DNA of 64,000 nt from CAVRQM01 sp963732775 (GCA_963732775.1 CAVTAR010000004.1:186001-250000), one strand, 5' to 3'. Shown: positions 49,140 to 58,835, counted from the stretch's first letter. Notes: generated from the sequence alone by a model not told the origin. Numbers and translations: made by a program.

Positions 49140-51068
49140 ATGCCCGCCATCACGCTCCCCGACGGCTCCGTGCGCGCGTTCGACGCGCCCGTGACCGGCG
49201 CGGCGGTTGCGGCGGCGATCGGGCCGGGCCTCGCCAAGGCCGCGCTGGCCATGACGCTCGACGGCAGGCTCGTCGACCTCGACACCGCGATCGACCGCGA
49301 CGCGAGCGTGCGCTTCGTCACCCGCCGCGACCCCGAGGCGCTGGCACTGATCCGCCACGACGCGGCGCACGTGCTGGCCGAGGCGGTGCAGGACCTGTAC
49401 CCCGGCACGCAGGTCACGATCGGGCCGAACGTCGAGCACGGGTTCTACTACGACTTCGCCCGGAACGCCCCGTTCACGCCGGAGGATTTCCCGGCAATCG
49501 AGGCCCGGATGCGCGAGATCATCGCCCGCGGCGACGAGTTCGTGCGCGAGGTCTGGCCGCGCGACGCCGCCATCCGGTTCTTCGAGGACCGCGGCGAACG
49601 GTTCAAGGCCGAGCTGATCCGCGACCTGCCCGAGGCCGAGCCGATCTCGGTCTACCGGCAGGGCGAGTGGCTCGACCTGTGCCGCGGGCCGCACATGCGC
49701 ACCACCGCCGACGTGGGCTCCGCGTTCAAGCTGCAGAAGGTGGCCGGCGCCTACTGGCGCGGCGACCACCGCAACCCGATGCTGAGCCGCATCTACGCCA
49801 CCGCCTGGCGCGACCAGAAGGAGCTCGACGCCTACCTGCTCATGCTGGAGGAGGCCGAGCGCCGCGATCACCGGCGCATCGGCCGCGAGATGGACCTGTT
49901 CCACCTCCAGGACGAGGCGGTCGGCAGCGTGTTCTGGCATCCGAAGGGCTGGCGCCTGTACCGCGCCGTGGAGAGCTACATGCGCCGCCGCCTCGACGCC
50001 GCCGGCTACCAGGAGGTGCGCACCCCGCAACTGGTCGACCGCTCGCTGTGGGAGGCGTCGGGCCACTGGGAGAAGTACCGCGAGCACATGTTCCTCGCCC
50101 GCGTGGAGGACGAGGACAAGACGCTCGCGCTGAAGCCGATGAACTGCCCCTGCCACGTGCAGATTTTTCGCCAGGGCAGCCGGTCGTACCGTGAACTGCC
50201 GCTGCGCATGGCGGAGTTCGGCGCGTGCTGCCGCTACGAGCCCTCGGGCGCGCTGCACGGCATCATGCGGGTCCGCGCCTTCACCCAGGACGACGCGCAC
50301 GTCTTCTGCGAGGAGCACGACGTCGCCAGCGAATGCGCGCGGTTCATGGCGCTGCTGGCCTCCGTGTACGCCGATTTCGGCTTCCCGGAGTTCCGCGTGA
50401 AGCTCGCGACCCGCCCCGCCGAGCGCGCCGGCCGCGACGAGGACTGGGACCGTGCCGAGGCGGCGCTGCACGATTCCTGCCGGCTGGCCGGCGTGGACTA
50501 CGAGGTCAACCCTGGCGAGGGCGCGTTCTACGGCCCGAAGCTGGAGTTCGTGCTGCGCGACGCGATCGGGCGGGACTGGCAGTGCGGCACCTTGCAGGTG
50601 GACTACGTGCTGCCGGAGCGGCTCGACGCCGAGTACACCGCCGCCGACGGCTCGCGCCGCCGCCCGGTGATGCTGCACCGCGCGATCCTCGGCAGCTTCG
50701 AGCGGTTCCTCGGCATCCTGATCGAGCAGTACGCCGGCCGCTTCCCGCTCTGGCTCGCCCCGGTGCAGGCGGTGGTCGCGACCATCGTGTCCGATGCCGA
50801 CGCCTACGCGGCCGAGGTCGCCGAGGCGCTGCGCACGGCCGGGCTGCACGTCGATACCGACACCAGCACCGAGAAGATCAACGCCAAGATCCGGGCGCAC
50901 AGCGTCCAGCACGTCCCGCTGATTCTGGTGGTGGGCCGGCAGGAGGCCGCTTCGCGCACCGTGGCGCTGCGCCGGCTCGGCGGCGCTGCGCAGGAGGTGC
51001 TGGGGCTGGACGAGGCGGTGGCGCGGCTCGCCGCCGAGGCCCGGCCGCCGGATACGGGACGCGCATAG
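49140..51068 (+). CDS. thrS: Threonyl-tRNA synthetase
   Basis: 642 residues, full length. It has a TGS domain (MPAITLPDGSVRAFDAPVTG) and an editing domain with the zinc/His motif region HDAAHVLAEAVQDLYP, and HGFYYD. The class II catalytic core includes motif 2 (FGACCRYEPSGALHGIMRVR), zinc ligands MNCPCHVQIF and HVFC, and motif 3 (MLHRAILGSFERFLGILIEQ). The anticodon-binding domain completes it. It charges tRNA-Thr; a tRNA-Thr(UGU) gene lies elsewhere in this window. In most bacteria infC follows directly; here 3.8 kb intervenes. Confidence 0.98.
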   Translation: MPAITLPDGSVRAFDAPVTGAAVAAAIGPGLAKAALAMTLDGRLVDLDTAIDRDASVRFVTRRDPEALALIRHDAAHVLAEAVQDLYPGTQVTIGPNVEHGFYYDFARNAPFTPEDFPAIEARMREIIARGDEFVREVWPRDAAIRFFEDRGERFKAELIRDLPEAEPISVYRQGEWLDLCRGPHMRTTADVGSAFKLQKVAGAYWRGDHRNPMLSRIYATAWRDQKELDAYLLMLEEAERRDHRRIGREMDLFHLQDEAVGSVFWHPKGWRLYRAVESYMRRRLDAAGYQEVRTPQLVDRSLWEASGHWEKYREHMFLARVEDEDKTLALKPMNCPCHVQIFRQGSRSYRELPLRMAEFGACCRYEPSGALHGIMRVRAFTQDDAHVFCEEHDVASECARFMALLASVYADFGFPEFRVKLATRPAERAGRDEDWDRAEAALHDSCRLAGVDYEVNPGEGAFYGPKLEFVLRDAIGRDWQCGTLQVDYVLPERLDAEYTAADGSRRRPVMLHRAILGSFERFLGILIEQYAGRFPLWLAPVQAVVATIVSDADAYAAEVAEALRTAGLHVDTDTSTEKINAKIRAHSVQHVPLILVVGRQEAASRTVALRRLGGAAQEVLGLDEAVARLAAEARPPDTGRA

Positions 51069-51076
51069 CGGCCCCG

Positions 51077-51117
51077 CTCTCGCCCGTCGACGCGGGCGAG
51101 CCTCCCCGGCTAGGGAG
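51077..51117. terminator. Two adjacent hairpins between thrS and the cytochrome peroxidase gene
   Basis: CTCGCCCG-TCGACG-CGGGCGAG (51077-51098, perfect 8-bp stem) is immediately followed by GCCTCCC-CGGCTA-GGGAGGC (51098-51117, perfect 7-bp stem). They lie just after the thrS stop and before the convergent gene's stop at 51154, so they can end transcription from both sides. Confidence 0.6.
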
Positions 51118-51153
51118 GCCCTCCGCCTTGGAGCCTGACCTCAGGGCGACGAC

Positions 51154-53424
51154 CTACGGATAGGACACGTCGCTCCCCTGTCCCGACAGCAGGGTGAGCT
51201 TGTAGGACGGTGCGCCCGCCTGCCCCGACAGGCGCAGTCTCGCGACCACGCTGCTACCCGGGTCGAGCACGCCGTCCTGTAGATAGAGGCGCAGGTAGGG
51301 GTCGCCGCCGCTGGTCGTGCCGCTGGCGTTCAGCACCTGCACGCCGCTCGGCAGTCCGGTCACGACCACCAGCAGGTTCGTGTCGATCACGGCGGACCCG
51401 ACATTGGTGATCCGGTAGGCGTCGCGGTCGCCCAGCTGCGTCGCCATGCACTGCGTCGTGACGTCGAGGAATTCCAGTCCCTCGTCGCGGCGCGCCAGCT
51501 TGTCGTTGTCGTCGATCGCGAGGCCGCTGACCATGAACCCGTCCTTCGCGCCAAGGCTCGCGAGGTCCGGACGGTATTTCGAGTAGGTGAGGTCGCGCTC
51601 GTTCGGCTGGAAGGTTTCGGTCGGCGACTTGGGATCGTACTTCAGGAAGGCCGGGTCGTACAGGCCGTTCACCAGGAAGTCGGCGATGTCGTCGACCTGG
51701 TGCTCCGTCAGCCCGAGCCCGGCCGGAGTGCCCGGCCCGCGCGGATACGTGAAGCGGGACGACAGCGTCGCGGCGGCGCCGGCGGTGGGGTCCTGCGGGA
51801 TGCCGGCGTTGAAATACTCCACGACGTCGCGCACGCCGGTGAACGAGCCGTTGTGGAACAACGTCCGCCCGTCCCGGAGCTGCCGCAGGGTGAGGCTGCG
51901 GAACTGGAACGCGTCGTTTGGATCGTGGGTGACTTCCTGCCGCCCGACGTCTTCGGCATGATACGGAAAGCCGTCCCGGCCCGTCCTGTTCAGGTCCAGG
52001 TGGCCCCTGGCCAATGCGTTCAGGGCCTGCACCGGATGGTCGCCGATGCCGACGTTGATGAAGTTCTCGGCGACGAACTGGCCCATGCCGGTCACGTCCG
52101 GGTCGTTCGGCTGCTTGTTCAGCATCGGGCCGCTATGGCAGCCGAAGCAGCCGGCACCGCCCGCGCCGCCGCTGGCCGGGGTGAAGAACAGGCGCGCGCC
52201 GCGCTTCTGGCTGGGGTTCAGCGCGCTGTCGTCGCCGGCGAGGAAGCGGTCGAACGGCGTGTCGCGCGTCACGACCGTGCGCAGGAAGGTGGCGGTGGCC
52301 CGGAACACGGTCTGGTCGTTGATCAACAGGTTCGGGTCGCCGGCCGCGTCGGCCGCCGCCGCCTCCCTCGGGAAGGCGTCGCGGAACAGCTTCACGAAGG
52401 CGGGGATCTTCTGCAGCACCGGCGCCTCGAAGTTCAGCATGCGGTGCGCGTCGAGCAGCAGCAGCGTCAGGTTCTCCTGCGCCGGATCCTTGAACGGGTT
52501 GAGCGAGCCCGGCACGGATTGCAGCTCCCCGGCGAAGCCGCCCAGCAGCAGCCGGTTGTTGAACCCGGCGCCGATCATCGAAGGCGACTCGCGGCCGACG
52601 CTGTCCAGTTCGTCCAGCCGGCCGGTCTCGATCAGGAAGGTTGGCAGCGGCTTGTGGTAGAAATTGGCCGGCGTGGTCACCACGACGTCGGCGCGCGAGC
52701 CGCGGTCGTACAGGTCGACATCGGTCAGCGTCGGCAGCACGTCGACCAGCACGTCGCCGGCGAAGATCGGGGCCGAGCGTTGCTTGGTCAGGATGGATTG
52801 CGGGCGGCGGCGCGGGAAGAAGTTGCCGTTCGCATCGGTGTAGCCGCGACCCTCGCCGCCGACGTTGAAGTTGAGCACCTGGCCGGCCTTGCCCGCCGCC
52901 TCGCCGATGTGGCAACTGCCGCACGAGCCGGTCTGGCGCGTCGCCGCGACGATCGCCTGGATGGCTGGGTTGGCCGCGCTCTCGGTGCCGCCGAAGGCGG
53001 TCCCCGCGGGCAGGTCGACCGGCTGGCCGAGGTTCTTGTTGATGCGCACGGTGCGCACCGGGTCGTGGAAGATCAGCTTGCCCAGGTAGCGCTTCGCCTC
53101 GGTCGTCTTGTAGCGATAGATCTCGCTGCCGTCGGGCGCGCGCGGCACCGGCAGGTCGGCGTTCGTCGCCGGCACCTGCAGCTTGTCGAGCCCGCCGACG
53201 CGCTTGGCGAGATAGGCGCGCAGCGCGGCGCCGCCGTAATCGCTGGCGTCGTCGGCGGCCCGCGACGGCGTGACGGCGCACGCCAGCGACAGCGCCAGCA
53301 GGCTCGCCCCGGCAAGTCGCGCCGCTCTGGCGCGGCCGGGCACCGATCGGGCTTGGAACCCGGCCTGGGTCGCCAACCCGCTACGTAACGCAAGACCGAG
53401 CCGAGCGAATGCCAACGGACTCAT
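51154..53424 (-). CDS. Di-haem cytochrome c peroxidase / MauG-family protein with extended C-terminus
   Basis: 756 residues. AAGGAGG is optimally placed before the ATG (CAT 53422-53424). A long signal region ends ACAVTPSRA. Two haem c motifs are visible: GSCGSCHIGEAAGKA and AGCFGCHSGPMLNK. Between them are QRSAPIFAGDVLVDV and SPSMIGAGFNNRLL, and after them LTLRQLRDGRTLFHNGSFTG, LRDVVEYF-like VRDVVEYFNAGI and LTEHQVDDIADFLVNGLYDP, the CCP/MauG core. An unusual C-terminal beta-rich region of about 120 residues (DRDAYRITNVGSAVIDTNLL) follows. Likely periplasmic peroxide reduction or oxidation of a protein or other substrate. It is divergent from an AraC regulator. Confidence 0.88.
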   Translation of the reverse strand: MSPLAFARLGLALRSGLATQAGFQARSVPGRARAARLAGASLLALSLACAVTPSRAADDASDYGGAALRAYLAKRVGGLDKLQVPATNADLPVPRAPDGSEIYRYKTTEAKRYLGKLIFHDPVRTVRINKNLGQPVDLPAGTAFGGTESAANPAIQAIVAATRQTGSCGSCHIGEAAGKAGQVLNFNVGGEGRGYTDANGNFFPRRRPQSILTKQRSAPIFAGDVLVDVLPTLTDVDLYDRGSRADVVVTTPANFYHKPLPTFLIETGRLDELDSVGRESPSMIGAGFNNRLLLGGFAGELQSVPGSLNPFKDPAQENLTLLLLDAHRMLNFEAPVLQKIPAFVKLFRDAFPREAAAADAAGDPNLLINDQTVFRATATFLRTVVTRDTPFDRFLAGDDSALNPSQKRGARLFFTPASGGAGGAGCFGCHSGPMLNKQPNDPDVTGMGQFVAENFINVGIGDHPVQALNALARGHLDLNRTGRDGFPYHAEDVGRQEVTHDPNDAFQFRSLTLRQLRDGRTLFHNGSFTGVRDVVEYFNAGIPQDPTAGAAATLSSRFTYPRGPGTPAGLGLTEHQVDDIADFLVNGLYDPAFLKYDPKSPTETFQPNERDLTYSKYRPDLASLGAKDGFMVSGLAIDDNDKLARRDEGLEFLDVTTQCMATQLGDRDAYRITNVGSAVIDTNLLVVVTGLPSGVQVLNASGTTSGGDPYLRLYLQDGVLDPGSSVVARLRLSGQAGAPSYKLTLLSGQGSDVSYP

Positions 53425-53709
53425 AGCTATCCTCCTTGAGGGGCGCGGCGGCGCCCGCACCGCCACCAGGTCTTCGGGGCACGGCCGTTATTCCGTATCA
53501 GCAAGATGTTCCGGACGCTGCCGAGGCGCCACCGCGCGACGTCGCCATCAACGCCATCGGCGGCGGTGCCGGCAATCGACCGCGGCGCGTTTGCTGCCGG
53601 TCGGGCGTGCAGCGCCGCCGAATGTGCGACTGGCGGCCGCCTCGTGCGACTGCCGCCGTCGATCGCTGCCTACCTCTTCCGCCGCACGGTCCAGCACGGA
53701 GCACGTTAC

Positions 53710-54636
53710 GTGAACGACCCGACCATCGTGAACTCGGCACACTGGTACGAGACCTTGCCGCTGCCTTCGGTGGCCGGGGAGGTGGATCACGGGCTGGCCG
53801 TCGTGCTGCGGTCCTACGCCGGTACGCACGCGCTCATGGACAAGCCGGCGCTCAGCGACAACGTCGTCTGTGTGCATCAGGGCGGCGCGAAGCGCGTCCA
53901 CCGCTGGGAGGCCGGAACGCACCGGTTCTGGGACGTGCCCGACGGCGCCGTCAGCCTGATGCCGCGGTTCCGCGCCAACCGCTGGTGGACGCAGGGGCCG
54001 ATCGCCTTCACCCATCTCACGCTGAGCGGCGGGCTGCTCGCGCGCATCGCCCGCGAGGAGTTCGACCGCGACCCGCGCGACCTCGCCGTGCTGGACCGCG
54101 TCGGTGTGCCCGACCCGCTGATCGCGCAGCTCGTCGACGCCCTGGCCGAGACGGTGCGCTCGGCGCTGCCCGGACGTCTGTACCGGGAGAGCCTGCTGAC
54201 CGCGCTCATCGTCCGCGTCCTGCTGCGCCACTCCTCGATGGGCGAGCTGCCGATGCCGGCGCGTGCCCGGGGGGGCCTGGCCGGCTGGCAGCTGCGCCGC
54301 ATCGTCGAGTTCATGGCGGCGCACCTGGCCCAGGACATCGGCGCCGCGGAGCTCGTCCACCTCGTCGGGCTGAGCCGGGCGCAGATCTTCCGGGCGTTCC
54401 GGCAGTCCACGGGACAGACGCCCGGCCGCTACCTGCTCGCCTTGCGCATGGAACGGGCGCGCCGTCTGCTCACGGAGCCCGCCGGCACGGTCCATGTCGT
54501 CGCCCGCTCGGTCGGCTTCGGCGACGCGGATTCGTTCACCCGGGCGTTCCGGCGCAGCACCGGACTCAGCCCGGCGGCCTGGCGGCGGGTGCATTGCCGC
54601 GCCGGCGCGGCGGGCGAGCCGGCCGAGCCGGGCTGA
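53710..54636 (+). CDS. AraC-family transcriptional regulator
   Basis: 308 residues from GTG 53710 (VNDPTIVNSAHWYETLPLPS), with GGAG 9 nt upstream; the frame is open to 53506 but the earlier part is low quality. The N-terminal domain is a cupin-like sensor (GGAKRVHRWEAGTHRFWDVP). The C-terminal AraC DNA-binding domain has two helix-turn-helix units: LAQDIGAAELVHLVGLSRAQ with IFRAFRQSTGQTPGRYLLAL, and GTVHVVARSVGFGDADSFTR with AFRRSTGLSPAAWRR. It probably controls the divergent di-haem peroxidase gene across the 285-nt spacer, which otherwise holds no gene. Confidence 0.9.
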   Translation: MNDPTIVNSAHWYETLPLPSVAGEVDHGLAVVLRSYAGTHALMDKPALSDNVVCVHQGGAKRVHRWEAGTHRFWDVPDGAVSLMPRFRANRWWTQGPIAFTHLTLSGGLLARIAREEFDRDPRDLAVLDRVGVPDPLIAQLVDALAETVRSALPGRLYRESLLTALIVRVLLRHSSMGELPMPARARGGLAGWQLRRIVEFMAAHLAQDIGAAELVHLVGLSRAQIFRAFRQSTGQTPGRYLLALRMERARRLLTEPAGTVHVVARSVGFGDADSFTRAFRRSTGLSPAAWRRVHCRAGAAGEPAEPG

Positions 54637-54846
54637 TCCTCGCGCCCTCCCGGCACGCAGGGGCTTGCCCGCCCTGGTCCCCCGGAATTATGGCTGTCGC
54701 CTGGCTGGCCGAGCGGCTAGGCTGCGCCGCCGCTTGCGCGCACCGGTCGGCGCACCGATGTCGGGAAGTGGCCGGCTGGTCGGCGAGCCCGCTCAGCCGA
54801 CCGGACGCGCCTGCGACGCCCAGACCCACCACCACAGGAGAGACCG

Positions 54847-55383
54847 ATAGCCCGAGGACCCTTGCCCGCGCCGCCCACCCGCGACGGGCCGCGTGTGAAT
54901 GACGAGATCCGCGTGCCGCAGGTGCGGCTGATCGACCAGGAAGGCGAGATGGTGGGCGTCATGGGCGCCCGCGACGCCATGCTGCGCGCCTTCTCCGTCG
55001 GCCTCGACCTCGTCGAGATCAGCCCCAACGCCGAGCCGCCGGTGTGCAAGATCCTCGACTTCGGCAAGTTCAAGTACGAACAGCAGAAGAAGAAGAACGA
55101 GGCCAAGAAGAAGCAGAAAGTGGTCGAGATCAAGGAAATCAAGGTCCGACCCAACATCGACGAGAACGACTATCAGGTGAAGATGCGCGCCATGAAGTCG
55201 TTCATCGACGAGGGCGACAAGGTCAAGGTCACGCTGCGCTTCCGCGGCCGCGAGATGGCCCACCAGGACATCGGCGTGCGCGTCCTCGAGAGGATCCGCA
55301 CCGAGATGGACGCCACCACCAAGGTCGAGCAGATGCCACGCATGGAAAACCGGCAGATGATCATGGTGCTGTCGCCGCGATAG
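54847..55383 (+). CDS. infC: Translation initiation factor IF-3 (non-canonical ATA start)
   Basis: 178 residues from ATA 54847, 6 nt after AGGAG (54836-54840); TTG 54862 is the only other candidate in frame. Domain N: RVNDEIRVPQVRLIDQEGEM, EISPNAEPPVCKILDFGKFK with the PVCKI.D.GK motif. The lysine-rich linker is EQQKKKNEAKKKQK. Domain C: IKEIKVRPNIDENDYQVKMR, VKVTLRFRGREMAHQDIGVR. IF-3 checks start codons on the 30S subunit, and a rare start allows autoregulation, as known for E. coli infC (AUU). The 210-nt leader holds no gene. rpmI-rplT do not follow. Confidence 0.95.
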   Translation: MARGPLPAPPTRDGPRVNDEIRVPQVRLIDQEGEMVGVMGARDAMLRAFSVGLDLVEISPNAEPPVCKILDFGKFKYEQQKKKNEAKKKQKVVEIKEIKVRPNIDENDYQVKMRAMKSFIDEGDKVKVTLRFRGREMAHQDIGVRVLERIRTEMDATTKVEQMPRMENRQMIMVLSPR

Positions 55384-55390
55384 CAGCGCC

Positions 55391-56132
55391 GTGGAAATCC
55401 TGCTGGTCTATGCCCATCCCGAGCCGCGATCGTTCAACGGCGCCATGCGGGACGTGGTCATCGAGACGCTCGCGGCCGCCGGCCACTCGGTGGTGCTCAG
55501 CGACCTCTACGCGATGCGGTTCGAGGCGGTGGCGGGCGCCGGCGACTTCCGCGGCGAGCGTGACAATCCCGAGGTGCTGAGCATCGCCGGCGAGCAGACC
55601 CGCGCCGTCGAGGGCGGCACGCTCGCGCCCGACATCCTGGCCGAACAGGACAAGCTCCGGCGCGCCGACCTGCTGGTCCTGCAGTTCCCGATCTGGTGGT
55701 TCGGAATGCCGGCGATCCTGAAGGGCTGGGCGGACCGCGTGTTCGCGCGCGGCTTCGCCTATCTCGCCGGGCGCAAGTACGACACCGGAATGATGCGCGG
55801 CAAGCGGGCGATGCTCGCCGTGACCACCGGCACGTCGGCCGATACCTACGCCCCGGACGGGATCGACGGGGACATCCTGGGGGTGCTCTGGCCGATCCAC
55901 AACGGCCTGCTGCGCTACACCGGGTTCGACGTGCTCGAGCCGTTCGTCGCCTACATGCCGGGCCGGGTCGGGCCGGCCGAGCGGGCCGGCTACCTCGATG
56001 CCTACCGGAGACGGTTGCTCACGCTGGAACAGAACTCCGACGCTGTTCTTCCACCCGGCGGAGGATTACGGCCCGAACGAGCGCCTGAAGCCCGGGATCG
56101 CCGCCAGGTCAGGATTCCAGCGCAACGTCTGA
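55391..56132 (+). CDS. NAD(P)H:quinone oxidoreductase-like flavoprotein (frameshifted near the end)
   Basis: From GTG 55391 the flavodoxin-like fold is clear: EILLVYAHPEPRSFNGAMRD, LQFPIWWFGMPAILKGWADR, VFARGFAYLAGRKYDTGMMR and AVTTGTSADTYAPDGIDGDI. One extra A near 56035 spoils the end; the corrected frame reads TPTLFFHPAEDYGPNERLKP and stops at TGA 56130-56132. Members (NQO1/MdaB/KefF type) reduce quinones or nitro compounds by two electrons with FAD or FMN. It lies 7 nt after infC on the same strand and converges on atoB with only 8 nt between them. Confidence 0.85.
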
Positions 56133-56140
56133 CGCAAGCC

Positions 56141-57318
56141 TCACCGCTCCAGGCACATGGCCACGCCCATGCCGCCGCCGATGCACAGCGTGGCCAGCCC
56201 CTTATGGGCGTCGCGCCGCGCCATCTCGTGCAGCAGCGTCACCAGCACGCGCGCGCCCGAGGCGCCGATCGGGTGGCCGATGGCGATCGCGCCGCCGTTC
56301 ACGTTCACCCGCGCCGTGTCCCAGCCGAGGTCCTTGTTCACCGCGCAGGCCTGGGCGGCGAACGCCTCGTTGGCCTCGATCAGGTCGAGGTCGTCGGCCT
56401 TCCAGCCGGCGCGCTCCAGCGCCTTGCGGCTGGCCGGGATCGGGCCGGTGCCCATCAGCGCCGGGTCGACGCCGGCGGTGGCGAAGCTGGCGATGCGCGC
56501 CAGCGGCGTCAGCCCGCGGCGCGCCGCCTCGGCGGCCGACATCACCACCAGGGCGGCCGCGCCGTCGTTGATGCCGCTGGCGTTGCCGGCGGTCACCGTG
56601 CCGTCCTTGCTGAAGGCCGGGCGCAGCTTGGCCATCATCTCGGCGGCTGCTGTCGTGGCGGATGTATTCGTCGTCGGCCACCACCGTGTCGCCCTTGCGG
56701 CCCTTCACCGTCACCGGCGGTGATCTCGTCCTTGAAGCGCCCGGCCTTCTGCGCGGCGCGCGGCCTTCTGCTGCGAGGCGCAGCGAAGCGCGTCCTGCTG
56801 CTCGCGGGTGATCTGGTAGGCGCTTGGCCACGTTCTCGGCCGTGGTGCCCATGTGGTAGCCGTGGAAGGCGTCCCACAGCCCGTCCTTGATCATGGTGTC
56901 GACCAACTGCAGGTCGCCCATCTTCTGCCCGGCCCGCAGATGGGCCGCGTGCGGCGACATGCTCATGCTCTCCTGCCCGCCGGCGACCACGACCTGGCTC
57001 TCGCCGGTGCGGATCTGCTGCGCGGCCAGCGCCACCGCGCGCAGGCCGGAGCCGCACACCTGGTTGATGCCGAACGCGGTCTTGCCGTCCGGAATGCCGG
57101 CGTTGCGGGCCGCCTGGCGCGCCGGGTTCTGGCCCTGCGCCGGCGGTCAGCACCTGGCCCAGGATCACCTCGTCCACCTCGCCCGGCTCGAGCCGGCGCG
57201 GCTCATCGCGGCCTGGATGCGCGGCGCGTGCCCAGCACATGGGCGGGGACGCGGCGAACGCGCCGTTGAAGCTGCCCACCGGCGTGCGGGCGGCGGCGAC
57301 GATGACGATGTCGTCCAT
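56141..57318 (-). CDS. atoB: Acetyl-CoA acetyltransferase (beta-ketothiolase), frameshifted
   Basis: Start ATG 57318 (MDDIVIVAAARTPVGSFNGA). After several single-base insertions the conserved parts are: nucleophile Cys in NQVCGSGLRAVALAA-like MCGSGLRAVALAAQQIRTGE, QESMSMSPHAAHLRAG, then the intact C-terminal frame with TAGNASGINDGAAALVVMSA, EANEAFAAQACAVN, VNVNGGAIAIGHPIGASGAR (catalytic His) and LCIGGGMGVAM (second Cys). It condenses two acetyl-CoA to acetoacetyl-CoA, the first step of PHB synthesis. Frame breaks cluster at about 56640-57260. The usual phaB reductase gene does not follow. Confidence 0.9.
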
Positions 57319-57417
57319 CTGGGGCACTGGGGCGTTTCCTCCGACCTTGCGCTCACGCCTGCAGATAGGGCGGCGCAGCCCCCCGCGCCAGCGATCCCGC
57401 TCCATCGAGCGCGAGGG

Positions 57418-58406
57418 TCAGCCCACCCTGGCCCGCAGCCAGGCGAGCAGCGGCGCCCACAGGGCGGCCTCGGCGCCGCCCGCCGGCCACCATGCCGATA
57501 TGCCCGGCCGCCGGGCGCGTGCGGCGACCGCGCCGGGATCAGCCGCGCCAGCGGCGCGGCGCTCTCCGGCGGCACGATGCGGTCGCGCGCGGGAATCGCC
57601 ACGAAGGTCGGCAGCGCGAGCGCCGTCGGGTCCACCGCCAGCCCGGCCACCCGCCACTGCCCGCGCGCCGGCGCGTTCTGCGCCGTACCAGCCGCCCAGG
57701 CACTCGCGCGCCACCGGCGGCGGCCAGCGGCACGCCGTCGTTCAGCCAGTCCTCCAGCGCCACGAACGTGCGCGCCCGGTCGCTGTCCTGGTCGAGCGTC
57801 GCGAAGCTCGGTAACTGCGGCGACCCCGTCGAGGTCCGGCAGCGGCGAACAGGGTCTGCAGCACATCGACCGGCAGCGTGCCGGCGGCCGCCATGCACCG
57901 GCTCCAGCCACGGCAGCGCGGCGGCCAGCTGGCGCGCGGTCGCGGCGGCGTCGCCGGCGTGGAAGTCCCACGGCGTGGCCAGCAGCGCCAGCGCCGCCAC
58001 CGCCCGCGGCCGCCGCTGCGCCAGCCGCCAGCGCCAGCAGGCCGCCCATGCAGTAGCCGGCCAGCACCACCGGCGCCGGGCCGCACGCCGCCAGCGCCCG
58101 CTCCAGCCGCCCGGCGATGTAGTCGGTCAGCGTGAAGCGCCGCGCCGCCTCGCCGGCCAGCCCCAGTCCAGCAGCAGCGGGCGGACGCCCCGCGCCGCCA
58201 GCCAGCGCAGCATCGAGCGCCCGGGCGCGAGGTCGAGGATGTAGGCGCGGTTGACCAGGCTCGGCACGAACAGCCACGGCGCGCCTGCCGCGCCGCCGAC
58301 CGTAATCGAGCAGCCGGGTCGCCCCCTCGCGCCAGAGCACCGGCGGCTCCGGCAGGTCGCGGGCGAACGGGTGGCGGCGATAGGCGGCGATCCCGGCCAG
58401 GAGCAT
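57418..58406 (-). CDS. phaC: PhaC-like alpha/beta hydrolase (polyhydroxyalkanoate synthase family), multiply frameshifted
   Basis: Corrected translation from about ATG 58406: MLLAGIAAYRRHPFARDLPE, then PPVLWREGATRLLDYG, a GXCXG nucleophile motif LAGYCMGGLLALAAG typical of PHA synthases (Cys instead of Ser), ALALLATPWDFHAGDAAATA, PTFVAIPARDRIVPPESAAP (acid residue) and the end AEAALWAPLLAWLRARVG at 57418. The frame changes at least six times. The length (about 330-360 residues) suits the short PhaC-like hydrolases of Rhodospirillales rather than the roughly 600-residue class I synthases. It sits between atoB and a small ORF, divergent from phaR, so a role in PHA metabolism is likely. Confidence 0.78.
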
Positions 58407-58430
58407 CGGGTCGGCCGAAGCGGCCGGCGC

Positions 58431-58766
58431 CTAGGTCGCGGGCTTGGCGTCTAGTCGAGGTGGGCCAGACCGCCGCCTGATATCGTCCCCGGGCCCGTCC
58501 GCATCGCGAGGGCCAGGTGCAGCAGCAGCGGGCGCGGCCCCCGCCGCCGCATCGGTCCCGGCGGTGAGTTCCGGCCTCGTCATATCGTTCATCGGCGGCC
58601 GCGGGCGGCGACTGGACGGCATGCCACCAGGTCGCGAGCGCGGCCTGCCACAGGGCGGCCAGTTCCGCGGTCCGTCGCGGTCGCGGCCGAGCTCGCTCTG
58701 CCAGATCGTCACCCAGTCGCGCTGCCACGCGGCGGCCGTGCCCGCCGGATCTTCCGGCGCGGTCAT
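58431..58766 (-). CDS. Small protein of the PHA locus (frameshifted)
   Basis: From ATG 58766: MTAPEDPAGTAAAWQRDWVT, then IWQSEL; the other frame continues AELAALWQAALATWWHAVQS and PPAAADERYD, after which an Ala/Pro/Asp-rich tail runs to a stop near 58431. The Trp-rich amphipathic helices recall small PHA-granule or synthase-subunit-like proteins seen beside phaC, but no family can be named with confidence. At least one frame break, near 58690, affects it. Confidence 0.45.
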   Translation of the reverse strand: MTAPEDPAGTAAAWQRDWVTIWQSELGRDRDGPRNWPPCGRPRSRPGGMPSSRRPRPPMNDMTRPELTAGTDAAAGAAPAAAAPGPRDADGPGDDIRRRSGPPRLDAKPAT

Positions 58767-58835
58767 CGGCGTGCCCCGCCGCGCATTGCGTCCGGACCCC
58801 GGAAAACCGGGCAACGGCAATGTGGCGGATTTGGG

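Noticed and set aside
53506..53709. N-terminal extension of the AraC regulator
   Set aside because: The stretch is Arg/Ala/Ser-rich with no conserved pattern, and GTG 53710 has a better-placed ribosome site.
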